From: Pantoea agglomerans
Lineage (GTDB): Bacteria; Pseudomonadota; Gammaproteobacteria; Enterobacterales; Enterobacteriaceae
Direction: 5' to 3'
DNA: 64,000 bases
Assembly: GCF_020149765.1 (NCBI RefSeq)
Contig: NZ_CP083809.1
Location: 1,798,001-1,862,000, forward strand
Made by a program: the position numbers and the translations under genes. This document shows, in pieces, positions 21,318 through 32,600 of the stretch (its first letter is position 1; each line of letters starts with the position of its first letter). Below the pieces are notes generated by a model. It did not search any database, was not told where the DNA came from, and worked only from the letters and a program-made list of their open reading frames with translations.

Positions 21318-21413
21318 ATGAATATGACTATCAATACCATCAAAATCTCCTGGCTGAGCGCATATGCATTCTCGTTTGCATTCTGGGCTGCGGCCGTCTG
21401 GATTGCTGTATAA
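21318..21413 (+). CDS. 31-residue membrane protein (YmiC-like)
   Basis: 31 residues: a short polar start (MNMTINTIKISW) and one transmembrane helix (AYAFSFAFWAAAVWIAV). A very strong ribosome site (GGGAGGAG, 7 bases before ATG) argues that it is real. Length and position just upstream of acnA match the E. coli small protein YmiC. A strong terminator follows (21450-21477). Confidence 0.7.
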   Translation: MNMTINTIKISWLSAYAFSFAFWAAAVWIAV

Positions 21414-21449
21414 ACTGAAAGCGGTATTTCTCCTTATTCTTTTCGCCAG

Positions 21450-21477
21450 CGCCCCGCAGAGTCTGCGGGGCGTTTTC
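21450..21477 (+). terminator. Terminator after the small-protein cluster
   Basis: Ten-bp GC-rich stem (21450-21460 with 21463-21472) followed by TTTTCGTTT. It separates the ymi cluster from acnA, so acnA needs its own promoter in 21480-21600. Confidence 0.85.
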
Positions 21478-21607
21478 GTTTGTCTGCACAATGGTGTAGC
21501 ATTTCGTGTTGTAATCAAAACGTTAAAGAAAATGTAGTCTATCTTTAACATAAACCTTGTTCTCTCTGAGGTTAACGCGATCACGATAAGAAAGAAAAGG
21601 AGGAGCT

Positions 21608-24289
<2,682 letters not shown>

Positions 24290-24465
24290 GCGCAACGCCG
24301 GGGTCGCCCGGCGTACTGCGGCACGGCGCTCACGCGGGCGGCCGTGCCCGACCGCAAAAAAGAAGGCAGCTGGCCTGCGCTATTTATAGCGCAGGCCGCT
24401 TTGATCTTCGGCCTTGGCTGCCGCCTCTCTGTACTGACGATGGGTGAGTAAGAAGGTGAGGGCGG
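24290..24465. terminator. acnA/ribA intergenic hairpin
   Basis: A perfect 11-bp stem with a TTTA loop (24372-24382 with 24387-24397) lies between these convergent genes. No long T tract follows on either strand, so termination may be weak or rho-assisted. Confidence 0.55.
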
Positions 24466-25062
24466 TTATTCCGGTTTTGACAGCAGATGGCCCATCTTTT
24501 CCGCTTTGGTATCCAGATAGTGCGCGTTCTTTGGGTTGCGACCGACGATCAGCGGCACGCGCTCGACGATATTGATGCCCGCTTCGCTGAGGATCTCTAC
24601 CTTACGCGGATTGTTAGTCAGCAAACGCACCTCGTTTACCCCCAGCAGCTTGAACATATCGGCACACAGCGTGAAGTCGCGCTCGTCGGCGGCAAAGCCG
24701 AGCTGGTGGTTGGCCTCAACGGTGTCATAGCCTTTATCCTGCAGCGCATAGGCGCGGATCTTATTCAGCAGGCCGATATTACGTCCTTCCTGGCGGTGAT
24801 AGAGCAGTACGCCGCGGCCCTCTTCGGCAATGGCGTTCAGCGCCGCTTCCAGTTGAAAACCACAATCGCAGCGTAAGCTGAACAGCGCGTCGCCGGTCAG
24901 GCATTCCGAATGAACGCGTGCCAGCACGGGCGTGTTATCGCTGATGTCGCCAAATACCAGCGCGACGTGATCGTGACCGGTTGCCAGTTCTTCAAAACCG
25001 ACCATGAGGAAATCGCCCCAGGGCGTGGGCAGTTTGGCTTCTGCCACCCGTTTAAGCTGCAT
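24466..25062 (-). CDS. ribA: GTP cyclohydrolase II
   Basis: 198 residues. First step of riboflavin synthesis from GTP. The zinc cysteines are in [19 protein letters not shown] (about 54-67), with [21 protein letters not shown] containing the catalytic region and [12 protein letters not shown] near the end. The start [13 protein letters not shown] is chosen; the frame runs 30 codons upstream without a start of the family. Divergent from pgpB. Confidence 0.97.
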   Translation of the reverse strand: MQLKRVAEAKLPTPWGDFLMVGFEELATGHDHVALVFGDISDNTPVLARVHSECLTGDALFSLRCDCGFQLEAALNAIAEEGRGVLLYHRQEGRNIGLLNKIRAYALQDKGYDTVEANHQLGFAADERDFTLCADMFKLLGVNEVRLLTNNPRKVEILSEAGINIVERVPLIVGRNPKNAHYLDTKAEKMGHLLSKPE

Positions 25063-25291
25063 GTGACTCTCCAGAACCTTCAGAGGATGCGCTATTCTAA
25101 AACAGCGCACAGGCCAGTATGGCCTGAAAAAATTGGCAATATTGTGCCACAACGTGAAGTTGGGCTGCTAATTTGTCAGAGCGATTGTAGTGATAAAGCA
25201 CGAATATCCAATGCGCAACAAGTTATGTTATTATTTTTTAAGATAAAGTTATTTGCAAGCGGCAGAAAGAGGCCGCATCAGAGGAGAAAGG

Positions 25292-26056
25292 ATGCTGCAG
25301 ATTTTGCGTCGCACTACGGCAGGCATGCTGCTGCTGATGATCATTCCGCTCGTGGTCTGGGCGACCGGCTGGCGCTGGCAGCCGGGCGAAAGCGATGCGC
25401 TGCTGCGCGTCCTCTACTGGATGACCGAAACCGTCACGCGCCCCTGGGGCACGCTGACCAGTCTGCTGCTCAGCCTGTGGGTGCTCTGGTGTCTGCGCTT
25501 TCGCCTTAAGCCCGCGCTGCTGCTGCTGCTAATCATGAACGCGACGATTCTCACCGGGCAATACAGCAAGTCCTATATCAAAGATCAGGTTCAGGAGCCG
25601 CGTCCTTATGTGGTCTGGCTGGAGCATAACCACGGTCTGGACGCGCGCGAGTTCTACAGCATGACGCGCAAAGAGCGCGGCCAGCGCGTCGATCAGCTGC
25701 TCGCCAGCGACCAGATGCTGCCGGGCTGGCTAAAGCGCCACTGGGCATTTGAAACCGGCTTCGCCTTTCCTTCCGGCCATACGATGTTTGCCGCCAGCTG
25801 GGCGCTGCTGGCGCTGAGCCTGCTCTGGCCGCGTCGCCGCTATATCACCATCGCGGCGATTGGCGTCTGGGCCGGTGCGGTGATGGCCAGCCGTCTGCTG
25901 CTCGGCATGCACTGGCCGGGCGATCTGGCGGTGGCGGTGGCCTTCTCCTGGCTGCTGGTCACCTTCGCCACCTGGCTGGCGCAGCGCTTTTGCGGCCCGC
26001 TCACGCTACCGCCGGAAGAGCGAAAGGAAGTGGCGCAGAGGGAAAACGGATTGTAA
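25292..26056 (+). CDS. pgpB: Phosphatidylglycerophosphatase B / undecaprenyl pyrophosphatase
   Basis: 254 residues with six hydrophobic segments. It dephosphorylates PGP, C55-PP and other lipid phosphates at the inner membrane. The PAP2 motifs are visible: KDQVQEPRPY, FPSGHTMFAASW and SRLLLGMHWPGD. The ATG at 25292 follows GAGGAGAAAGG and gives exactly the E. coli length; the frame is open 13 codons further up. Confidence 0.96.
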   Translation: MLQILRRTTAGMLLLMIIPLVVWATGWRWQPGESDALLRVLYWMTETVTRPWGTLTSLLLSLWVLWCLRFRLKPALLLLLIMNATILTGQYSKSYIKDQVQEPRPYVVWLEHNHGLDAREFYSMTRKERGQRVDQLLASDQMLPGWLKRHWAFETGFAFPSGHTMFAASWALLALSLLWPRRRYITIAAIGVWAGAVMASRLLLGMHWPGDLAVAVAFSWLLVTFATWLAQRFCGPLTLPPEERKEVAQRENGL

Positions 26057-26184
26057 TTGCGATCTTTATCCCCATATTATTGATTGCGCTTGCCTAAAAG
26101 CCACGCGCCTGGCGCCGCAGGGAGCAGCAATGTTGCCGCTTTTTTGGCATACTTCTACCAGATAACCTCACAACAGGATGCACT

Positions 26185-26493
26185 GTGAAATATTTGCTGA
26201 TTTTCTTAGTGGTATTGGTCATTTTTATCATTTCCGTCACCTTAGGCGCGCATAACGACCAGGTCATCACCTTTAACTATCTGCTGGCGCAGGGCGAATT
26301 CCGTATCTCTACGCTGCTGGCTTCGCTGTTCGGCGCGGGGTTTGTGCTGGGCTGGGCCATCTGCGGTCTCTTCTGGCTGCGCGTTCGCGTTTCCCTGGCG
26401 CATGCGCAGCGCAAAATCAAACGTATGCAGACCCAGCTGGATAAAAGCGCGCCGCCTGCTGCCGCATCGACTGCCGTCACGGGTCGGGAATAG
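26185..26493 (+). CDS. lapA: Lipopolysaccharide assembly protein A
   Basis: 102 residues with two membrane helices (about 1-23 and 44-66) and a charged coiled C-terminus (AHAQRKIKRMQTQLDK). With LapB it regulates LPS synthesis through LpxC turnover. Six bases separate it from lapB. Confidence 0.95.
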   Translation: MKYLLIFLVVLVIFIISVTLGAHNDQVITFNYLLAQGEFRISTLLASLFGAGFVLGWAICGLFWLRVRVSLAHAQRKIKRMQTQLDKSAPPAAASTAVTGRE

Positions 26494-26499
26494 TCCTCC

Positions 26500-27669
26500 A
26501 TGCATGAATTGCTGTTTCTGTTACTGCCCGTCGCCGCGGCTTACGGCTGGTATATGGGGCGACGCAGCGCGCAACAGGACAAGCAACAGGAAGCGAGTCG
26601 CCTGTCGCGGGATTACGTTGCAGGCGTTAACTTTCTGCTCTCCAACCAGCAGGATAAAGCGGTCGATCTCTTTCTCGATATGCTGAAAGAGGACAGCGGC
26701 ACGGTGGAGGCGCACCTGACGCTGGGTAACCTGTTCCGCTCGCGAGGTGAGGTGGATCGCGCGATACGCATTCATCAGTCGCTGATGGAGAGCGCCTCGC
26801 TTAACTACGACCAGCGCCTGCTGGCGATACAGCAGCTGGGCCGCGACTATATGGCCGCCGGGCTGTACGATCGCGCCGAAGATATGTTCAAGCAGCTGAC
26901 GGATGAGACCGATTTTCGCATCAGCGCGCTGCAGCAGCTGCTGCTGATCCATCAGGCGACCAGCGACTGGCATCAGGCGATCGACGTCGCCGAGCGCCTG
27001 GTGAAGCTGGGTAAAGATAAGCAGAAAGGGGAGATCGCTCACTTCTACTGCGAGCTGGCGCTGCAGGCGATGAGCAGCGACGATCTCGATCGCGCGATGA
27101 GCCTGCTGAAAAAGGGCGAGGCGGCCGATCGCCAGAGCGCGCGCGTCTCAATCATGATGGGACGCATCCTGATCGAAAAGGGCGAATACGCCAAAGCAAT
27201 CGACCATCTGCAGCGCGTGCTGGATCAGGATAAAGAGCTGGTGAGCGAAACCCTGCCGATGCTGGAGACCTGCTATCAGCGATTAAATCAGCCCGACGCC
27301 TGGGCGGCGTTTCTGCAGCGCTGCGTGGACGAGAACACCGGCGCGGCGGCCGAGCTCTATATGTCCGATATCCTCGAGCGTCAGGAAGGGCCGGAATCGG
27401 CGCAGCTCTATATCAATCGCCAGCTGCAGCGTCATCCTACCATGCGCGTTTTCCATCGCCTGATGGACTTCCACCTGCACGAAGCGGAGGACGGGCGCGC
27501 AAAAGAGAGTCTGATGGTGCTGCGTGATATGGTGGGCGAGCAGATCCGCACCAAGCCGCGCTACCGCTGCCAGAAATGCGGTTTTACCGCTCATGCGCTC
27601 TACTGGCACTGTCCCTCCTGCCGCACCTGGTCCTCGGTGAAACCGATACGCGGACTCGACGGTCAGTAA
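26500..27669 (+). CDS. lapB: Lipopolysaccharide assembly protein B
   Basis: 389 residues. An N-terminal membrane anchor (MHELLFLLLPVAAAYGWYMG) is followed by TPR repeats (about 60-340) and a C-terminal rubredoxin-like metal site (CQKCG and CPSC, about 357-374). It links FtsH to LpxC and controls LPS amount. E. coli length and neighbours. Confidence 0.97.
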   Translation: MHELLFLLLPVAAAYGWYMGRRSAQQDKQQEASRLSRDYVAGVNFLLSNQQDKAVDLFLDMLKEDSGTVEAHLTLGNLFRSRGEVDRAIRIHQSLMESASLNYDQRLLAIQQLGRDYMAAGLYDRAEDMFKQLTDETDFRISALQQLLLIHQATSDWHQAIDVAERLVKLGKDKQKGEIAHFYCELALQAMSSDDLDRAMSLLKKGEAADRQSARVSIMMGRILIEKGEYAKAIDHLQRVLDQDKELVSETLPMLETCYQRLNQPDAWAAFLQRCVDENTGAAAELYMSDILERQEGPESAQLYINRQLQRHPTMRVFHRLMDFHLHEAEDGRAKESLMVLRDMVGEQIRTKPRYRCQKCGFTAHALYWHCPSCRTWSSVKPIRGLDGQ

Positions 27670-27873
27670 TCTTGACCGTCGCGGTCTGACTTACCGCAAT
27701 GCTCTTAGTTACAACATACTGATAGGGACGATACTTGCACCCATGCAGCAATGTGCAACTTCTCGCCACGCAGGCGGCGAGGGCGCCGCAAACGTTGTCC
27801 CTGGCATAAGGCGCGGGTAGAATGCTTGCCGTTTGTCCCCTTTGCCTGCCGCCGTCAACTACGAGGAAATGCC

Positions 27874-28596
27874 ATGCCTTTATCGTCAACCGTGACCACG
27901 TCGCCCATTCTGGTGGCGCTCGACTATCACGACCTCAACAGCGCATTGCGTTTTGTCGACCAGATTGATCCGCAGAGCTGTCGCTTAAAAGTCGGCAAAG
28001 AGATGTTTACCCTGTTTGGCCCCGCGCTGGTAAAAGATCTGCAGCAGCGCGGCTTCGAGGTCTTTCTGGACCTGAAATTCCACGATATTCCCAATACCAC
28101 CGCCCATGCGGTTGCCGCAGCGGCGGATCTGGGCGTCTGGATGGTGAACGTACACGCCAGCGGCGGCGCGCGCATGATGAACGCCGCGCGCGAAGCGCTG
28201 CTGCCGTTCGGCAAGGATGCACCGCTACTGATTGCCGTCACGGTATTAACCAGCATGGACGCCGACGATCTGCGCGGCCTGGGCATTACCCTGTCGCCCG
28301 CCGAGCAGGCGGAGCGCCTGGCGAAGCTGACCCGCGAGTGCGGCCTCGACGGCGTGGTCTGCTCCGCGCACGAAGCCACGCGTTTTAAAACCGCTATCGG
28401 CGCCGATTTTGCGCTGGTCACGCCGGGCATCCGTCCGGCAGGCAGCGACGCCGGCGATCAGCGCCGCATTATGACGCCGCAGCAGGCGCAGCAGGCGGGT
28501 GTAGACTATATGGTGATCGGGCGTCCGATTACCCAGTCGGCCGATCCCGCCGCCACGCTGTCAGCTATTTTAACCTCGCTTAAGGAGTCCGCATGA
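27874..28596 (+). CDS. pyrF: Orotidine 5'-phosphate decarboxylase
   Basis: 240 residues. Last step of UMP synthesis. The catalytic Asp-Lys-Asp cluster is in [17 protein letters not shown] and the phosphate loop in [17 protein letters not shown]. The ATG follows ACGAGGAAATGCC; the longer frame back to 27751 lacks support. It overlaps yciH by four bases (ATGA). Confidence 0.97.
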   Translation: MPLSSTVTTSPILVALDYHDLNSALRFVDQIDPQSCRLKVGKEMFTLFGPALVKDLQQRGFEVFLDLKFHDIPNTTAHAVAAAADLGVWMVNVHASGGARMMNAAREALLPFGKDAPLLIAVTVLTSMDADDLRGLGITLSPAEQAERLAKLTRECGLDGVVCSAHEATRFKTAIGADFALVTPGIRPAGSDAGDQRRIMTPQQAQQAGVDYMVIGRPITQSADPAATLSAILTSLKESA

Positions 28597-28916
28597 GCCG
28601 CGACAATCCGCTGGTTTACTCAACCGACGCAGGCCGCATCGCGCCGCCGCAGGAGAAGGTCGAACGTCCAAAAGGGGACGGCATCGTGCGCATTCAGCGC
28701 CAGACCAGCGGCCGCAAAGGCAAAGGCGTCTGCCTGATTACCGGGCTCGATCTTGACGACGAGGCTCTGAATAAGCTGGGCGCGGAGCTGAAGAAAAAAT
28801 GCGGCTGCGGCGGCTCGGTAAAAGAGGGCGTTATTGAGATTCAGGGCGACAAGCGCGATCTGCTTAAGCAGCTGCTGGAAGCCAAAGGCCTGAAGGTAAA
28901 ACTGGCGGGCGGGTAA
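28593..28916 (+). CDS. yciH: SUI1-family translation factor homologue
   Basis: 107 residues. An eIF1/SUI1-fold protein: [20 protein letters not shown], then [20 protein letters not shown]. In E. coli it influences initiation fidelity and start selection. Coupled to pyrF by an ATGA overlap. Confidence 0.95.
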   Translation: MSRDNPLVYSTDAGRIAPPQEKVERPKGDGIVRIQRQTSGRKGKGVCLITGLDLDDEALNKLGAELKKKCGCGGSVKEGVIEIQGDKRDLLKQLLEAKGLKVKLAGG

Positions 28917-28922
28917 ATAAAA

Positions 28923-28946
28923 ATCGGGCTACGTCTGTAGCCCGAT
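28923..28946. terminator. Terminator between yciH and osmB
   Basis: Perfect 10-bp stem with GTCT loop. The T run is on the minus-strand side (TTTTTAT), so it is strongest for osmB. Confidence 0.85.
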
Positions 28947-28998
28947 GGTTAGATTAATACGCTGTGTAGCCTTTATTATTAAATTTGCCTTTCGGTCA

Positions 28999-29214
28999 TT
29001 AATCGATCTGATGGCCGATGACACCGCCGACTGCCGCGCCGCCCAGGGTGCCGAGCGCGCTGCCGTGCGTTAACACCGAACCACCGATTGCGCCGGCGCC
29101 GGCGCCGATAGCGGTGTTACGATCGCGTTTTGACCAGTTTGAACAGCCGCTCAGCGCGACAACTAAAGTGGTAGCCAATACAGCTGCGGTAATACGTTTC
29201 ATATTTGTTGTCAT
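28999..29214 (-). CDS. osmB: Osmotically inducible lipoprotein B
   Basis: 71 residues. A lipoprotein signal (LSGCSNWSKRDRNTA) followed by a glycine-rich hairpin domain (AIGAGAGAIGGSV and LGTLGGAAVGGVIGHQ), nearly identical to E. coli OsmB. The start at ATGACAACAAAT follows AAGGAG; eight further in-frame codons upstream are unsupported. In E. coli it is induced by osmotic stress and by RcsB/RpoS. Confidence 0.95.
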   Translation of the reverse strand: MTTNMKRITAAVLATTLVVALSGCSNWSKRDRNTAIGAGAGAIGGSVLTHGSALGTLGGAAVGGVIGHQID

Positions 29215-29565
29215 AAACTTCTCCTTGGTTGTGCTCACAGAGGCAACACCCTAAGTATAGGTGGTTTTTTCCTCTGTTATTATCTCTACCCGTATTACGC
29301 CATCGCTTCTTCCCTGAAGATGCCGATATGCCTTTCACTATGGACAATGTTGTCTCGGGCAGATAAATGCAGTCGGCAAACAGATCCGCCCATTGCATGA
29401 GTGAATTCTAAGCCTTATGCAAATTTTCCGAAGATGGAAGATTCCTAATTCACGCCACATTTTTCATTTATCAGCCGTTTTCCGCCGCTTTTCCAGCCAC
29501 TCTCTCCATAACCTTTTTAGCCAGCGCCTGCACAATTCAGAGATCAATCTGAGCAGGAGAAAACA
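29215..29565. promoter_or_regulatory. Divergent osmB/araD control region
   Basis: About 350 bases between divergent genes. It must carry the osmB promoter near 29230-29350 and the araD promoter near 29450-29540. I see no convincing operator, and no AraC-type gene adjoins. Confidence 0.4.
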
Positions 29566-30266
29566 ATGCTGGAACAACTCAAACAGCAGGTTCTGGAAGC
29601 GAACCTGGATTTGCCGCGCTACAACCTCGTCACCTTTACCTGGGGCAACGTCAGCGCGGTGGATCGCGAGCAGGGCCTGCTGGTGATCAAGCCTTCAGGC
29701 GTCAGCTACGCCAGCATGCAGCGCGACGATATGGTGGTGGTGGATCTCGCCAGCGGTGCGGTTATAGAGGGCGACAAGCGCCCGTCGTCCGATACCGCTA
29801 CCCACCGCGCGCTCTATCTGGCGTGGCCAGAGGTCGGCGGCATCGTACACACCCATTCGCGTCATGCCACCATCTGGGCGCAGGCGGGGCGGGCAATTCC
29901 AGCCTGGGGCACGACGCACGCAGACGATTTTTACGGTGAGATCCCCTGTACCCGCGCCATGCGCGACGACGAAATTCAGCACGACTACGAATGGAATACC
30001 GGCGGCGTGATTATCGAGACCTTCGCCCAGCGCGATCTCTCTCCCAGCGCCATACCGGCGGTGCTGGTGAACTCGCACGGGCCTTTCGCCTGGGGAAGCG
30101 ACGCCACGCGGCGGTACACAGCGCCGTGGTGCTGGAGGAGGTGGCTTATATGGGGCTGTTCAGCCAGCAGCTGCGCGCCGATTTGCCCCCCATCAATCAG
30201 ACGCTGCTCGATCTGCACTACCTGCGCAAACACGGCAAAAACGCCTGGTACGGGCAAAAAGCGTAA
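29566..30266 (+). pseudogene. araD: L-ribulose-5-phosphate 4-epimerase, frameshifted
   Basis: The first frame (29566 to about 30105) is clearly Ara[28 protein letters not shown], zinc ligands in [27 protein letters not shown] and [10 protein letters not shown]. The expected end ([17 protein letters not shown] and [19 protein letters not shown]) is in another frame ending at 30266. One base appears to be missing near 30108-30113 (GACGCCACGCGGCGGTACAC, where DA..AVH is expected). The first frame would run on to 30288 with an unrelated 57-residue tail. The enzyme interconverts L-ribulose-5-P and D-xylulose-5-P. There is no araB or araA beside it. A sequencing error is possible. Confidence 0.88.
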
Positions 30267-30597
30267 CCCGCCGCGCCCGCGCGCCTGAAAACACGCCAGC
30301 TTCATTAACGCAGGCGGCACGATCGAAAAGCAAAGCGTCCCGCGCCAGAGAAGCGCAGACAGCATTGCTATCGGTTATGCCGCCTGCGTTCGCATCGGAT
30401 CCAGCGCAGCGGACGAAGCCAATCCCTCTGGTATGGCGACGGCGGTCAAAATAACGAAACATACCCACAATAAAAAATAAAACAGCGTTTCAATTTTGTG
30501 GGGAGATCACTGTTTTCCGTCGCCGCCCCCCGTACTTTGCTGTCACGCCCTCGGGCATAAAAACGCACCTCCCTCTGGACAGCAAAGGTGATCCCTT
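30267..30597. other. araD-kdgT intergenic region
   Basis: About 330 bases, GC-rich on the left and AT-rich on the right. It contains the KdgR-like box at 30477-30494 and otherwise no recognisable element. Confidence 0.4.
30477..30494 (+). promoter_or_regulatory. Candidate KdgR operator upstream of kdgT
   Basis: ATAAAACAGCGTTTCAAT has imperfect dyad halves TRAAAC and GTTTYA around a short centre, like the KdgR boxes that control 2-keto-3-deoxygluconate and pectin genes in enterics. It lies about 105 bases before kdgT. Matched by eye only. Confidence 0.55.
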
Positions 30598-31581
30598 ATG
30601 CATATCAAACGTGCTATCGATAAAATCCCTGGCGGCATGATGCTTATTCCGCTCTTTCTCGGCGCGCTTTGCCACACCCTGACGCCGGGCGCGGGCAAAT
30701 ACCTCGGCTCTTTCAGCAATGGCCTGATGACCGGCACGGTGCCGATCCTCGCCATCTGGTTCTTCTGCATGGGCGCCTCCATCAGGCTCAGCGCCACCGG
30801 CGCGGTCCTGCGCAAGTCGGGCACGCTGGTCATCACCAAAATCGCGGTGGCGTGGGTTGTTGCGGCGATCGCCGCGCGCGTGGTGCCAGAGAACGGCGTC
30901 GAGGTTGGCATGTTCGCTGGCCTCTCGACGCTGGCGCTGGTCGCCGCGATGGATATGACCAACGGCGGCCTGTACGCTTCGATCATGCAGCAGTACGGCA
31001 GCAAGGAAGAGGCGGGTGCCTTTGTGCTGATGTCGCTGGAGTCGGGGCCGCTGATGACGATGGTGATCCTCGGCACGGCCGGCATCGCCTCCTTTGAACC
31101 GCACGTCTTCGTCGGCGCGGTTCTGCCGTTTCTGATCGGCTTTGCGCTGGGCAATCTGGATCCAGAACTGCGGGAATTTTTCGCTAAAGCGGTGCATACG
31201 CTGATTCCTTTCTTCGCCTTCGCGCTGGGCAACACCATCGATCTCACGGTTATCGCTCAAACCGGCCTGCTGGGTATCCTGCTGGGCGTGGCGGTAATTA
31301 TCGTCACCGGTATTCCGCTGATTATCGCCGACCGCCTGATTGGCGGCGGCGACGGCACGGCAGGCATCGCCGCGTCGAGCACGGCGGGAGCAGCGGTGGC
31401 GACGCCGGTGCTGATAGCGGAAATGCTGCCGCAGTTTAAACCGGTCGCGCCAGCCGCCACTGCGCTGGTGGCGACATCGGTGATTGTTACCTCGGTGCTG
31501 GTGCCAGTGATAACTGCTGTCTATTCAAAACGCATTAAGCGTTCGCGCGTTGCGGTTGGCCAGCGCGCGGCGATTAAGTAA
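30598..31581 (+). CDS. kdgT: 2-keto-3-deoxygluconate permease
   Basis: 327 residues and about ten hydrophobic segments. [39 protein letters not shown] and [18 protein letters not shown] are KdgT-family motifs. It imports KDG, a breakdown product of pectin and hexuronates. Together with the KdgR-like box this points to use of plant polymers. It stands alone, without kdgK or kdgA nearby. Confidence 0.94.
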   Translation: MHIKRAIDKIPGGMMLIPLFLGALCHTLTPGAGKYLGSFSNGLMTGTVPILAIWFFCMGASIRLSATGAVLRKSGTLVITKIAVAWVVAAIAARVVPENGVEVGMFAGLSTLALVAAMDMTNGGLYASIMQQYGSKEEAGAFVLMSLESGPLMTMVILGTAGIASFEPHVFVGAVLPFLIGFALGNLDPELREFFAKAVHTLIPFFAFALGNTIDLTVIAQTGLLGILLGVAVIIVTGIPLIIADRLIGGGDGTAGIAASSTAGAAVATPVLIAEMLPQFKPVAPAATALVATSVIVTSVLVPVITAVYSKRIKRSRVAVGQRAAIK

Positions 31582-31721
31582 GCCCGCTTAAACATCCCCG
31601 GCCACTAAGTCGGGGATATCTCTGGATTTTACTTTATAAATCAATCTCTCATTTGGTCTGGCCTCTCTCTGCATTACGCTGATGTGGCGTTTAACGCATC
31701 AAATAAACAGAGGATGAGACG

Positions 31722-32588
31722 ATGACAGTAATTAACCAACCAACCTGCCGACTGTTCACCGAAGTGGGACAGACTACTCAACTTGCCGCGTACTACGAAG
31801 AGGGCCGCCGCACCATGTGGATGATGTTGCGGGCGCAGCCGCGCCCCAGCTTTAACCACGAATTAATCGAGGAGATCATGAACCTGAGCTATGCGGCACA
31901 GCGCTCCGGTCTGCCGATCGATTTCTGGGTCACCGGCTCGCTGGTGCCGCAGATGTTCAACGCGGGCGGCGATCTGCGCTTCTTCGTCGAGTGCATTCGC
32001 AACAACCGCCGCGAAGCGCTGCGCGCCTATGCCCGGGCCTGCGTCGACTGCATTCACTCGGCGGCGCGCGGTTTTGACACCGGCGCGGTGACGCTGGCGA
32101 TGATTGAGGGCAGCGCGCTGGGCGGCGGCTTTGAAGCCGCGCTGGCGCACCACTTTATCCTGGCGCAAAACAACGCCCGGCTCGGCTTCCCGGAAATCGC
32201 TTTTAACCTGTTCCCCGGCATGGGCGGCTACTCTCTGGTGGCGCGTCGGGCCGGTATGAAGCTGGCGGAAGAGCTGATATGCGAAGGGGAGTCGCACAGC
32301 GCAGAATGGTATGAAACGCGCGGCCTGGTGGACAAGGTGTTCCAGCCCGGCGAAAGCTACCGCTGCACGCGCACCTTTATCGATACGCTGCGGCCGAAGC
32401 TCAACGGCGTGCGCGCCATGCTGAAAGCGCGCCAGCGCGTGCTGCAGCTGTCGCGCGCCGAGCTGATGGATATCACTGAGGACTGGGTCGACTATGCCTT
32501 TACGCTGGAGCCGAAAGATATCGCCTATATGGAACGTCTGGTGCAGTTACAAAACCGCCATAGCGCATCCTTGCGTAAAGCGGGTTAA
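31722..32588 (+). CDS. rpfF: RpfF-type DSF synthase (crotonase family)
   Basis: 288 residues, the size of Xanthomonas RpfF (289). It shows the RpfF form of the crotonase fold: FNAGGDLRFFVECIRNN, EGSALGGGFEAALAHHFILA, ARLGFPEIAFNLFPGMGGYS, and SAEWYETRGLVDKVF. The two catalytic glutamates of the family (Glu141 and Glu161 in Xanthomonas) correspond to Glu138 and Glu158 here. Such enzymes dehydrate and hydrolyse 3-hydroxyacyl-ACP to cis-2-unsaturated fatty acid signals (DSF, BDSF). The convergent neighbour ending 12 bp away is an RpfR-type receptor, which supports the call strongly. Confidence 0.88.
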   Translation: MTVINQPTCRLFTEVGQTTQLAAYYEEGRRTMWMMLRAQPRPSFNHELIEEIMNLSYAAQRSGLPIDFWVTGSLVPQMFNAGGDLRFFVECIRNNRREALRAYARACVDCIHSAARGFDTGAVTLAMIEGSALGGGFEAALAHHFILAQNNARLGFPEIAFNLFPGMGGYSLVARRAGMKLAEELICEGESHSAEWYETRGLVDKVFQPGESYRCTRTFIDTLRPKLNGVRAMLKARQRVLQLSRAELMDITEDWVDYAFTLEPKDIAYMERLVQLQNRHSASLRKAG

Positions 32589-32600
32589 TAACGCGGAGTT

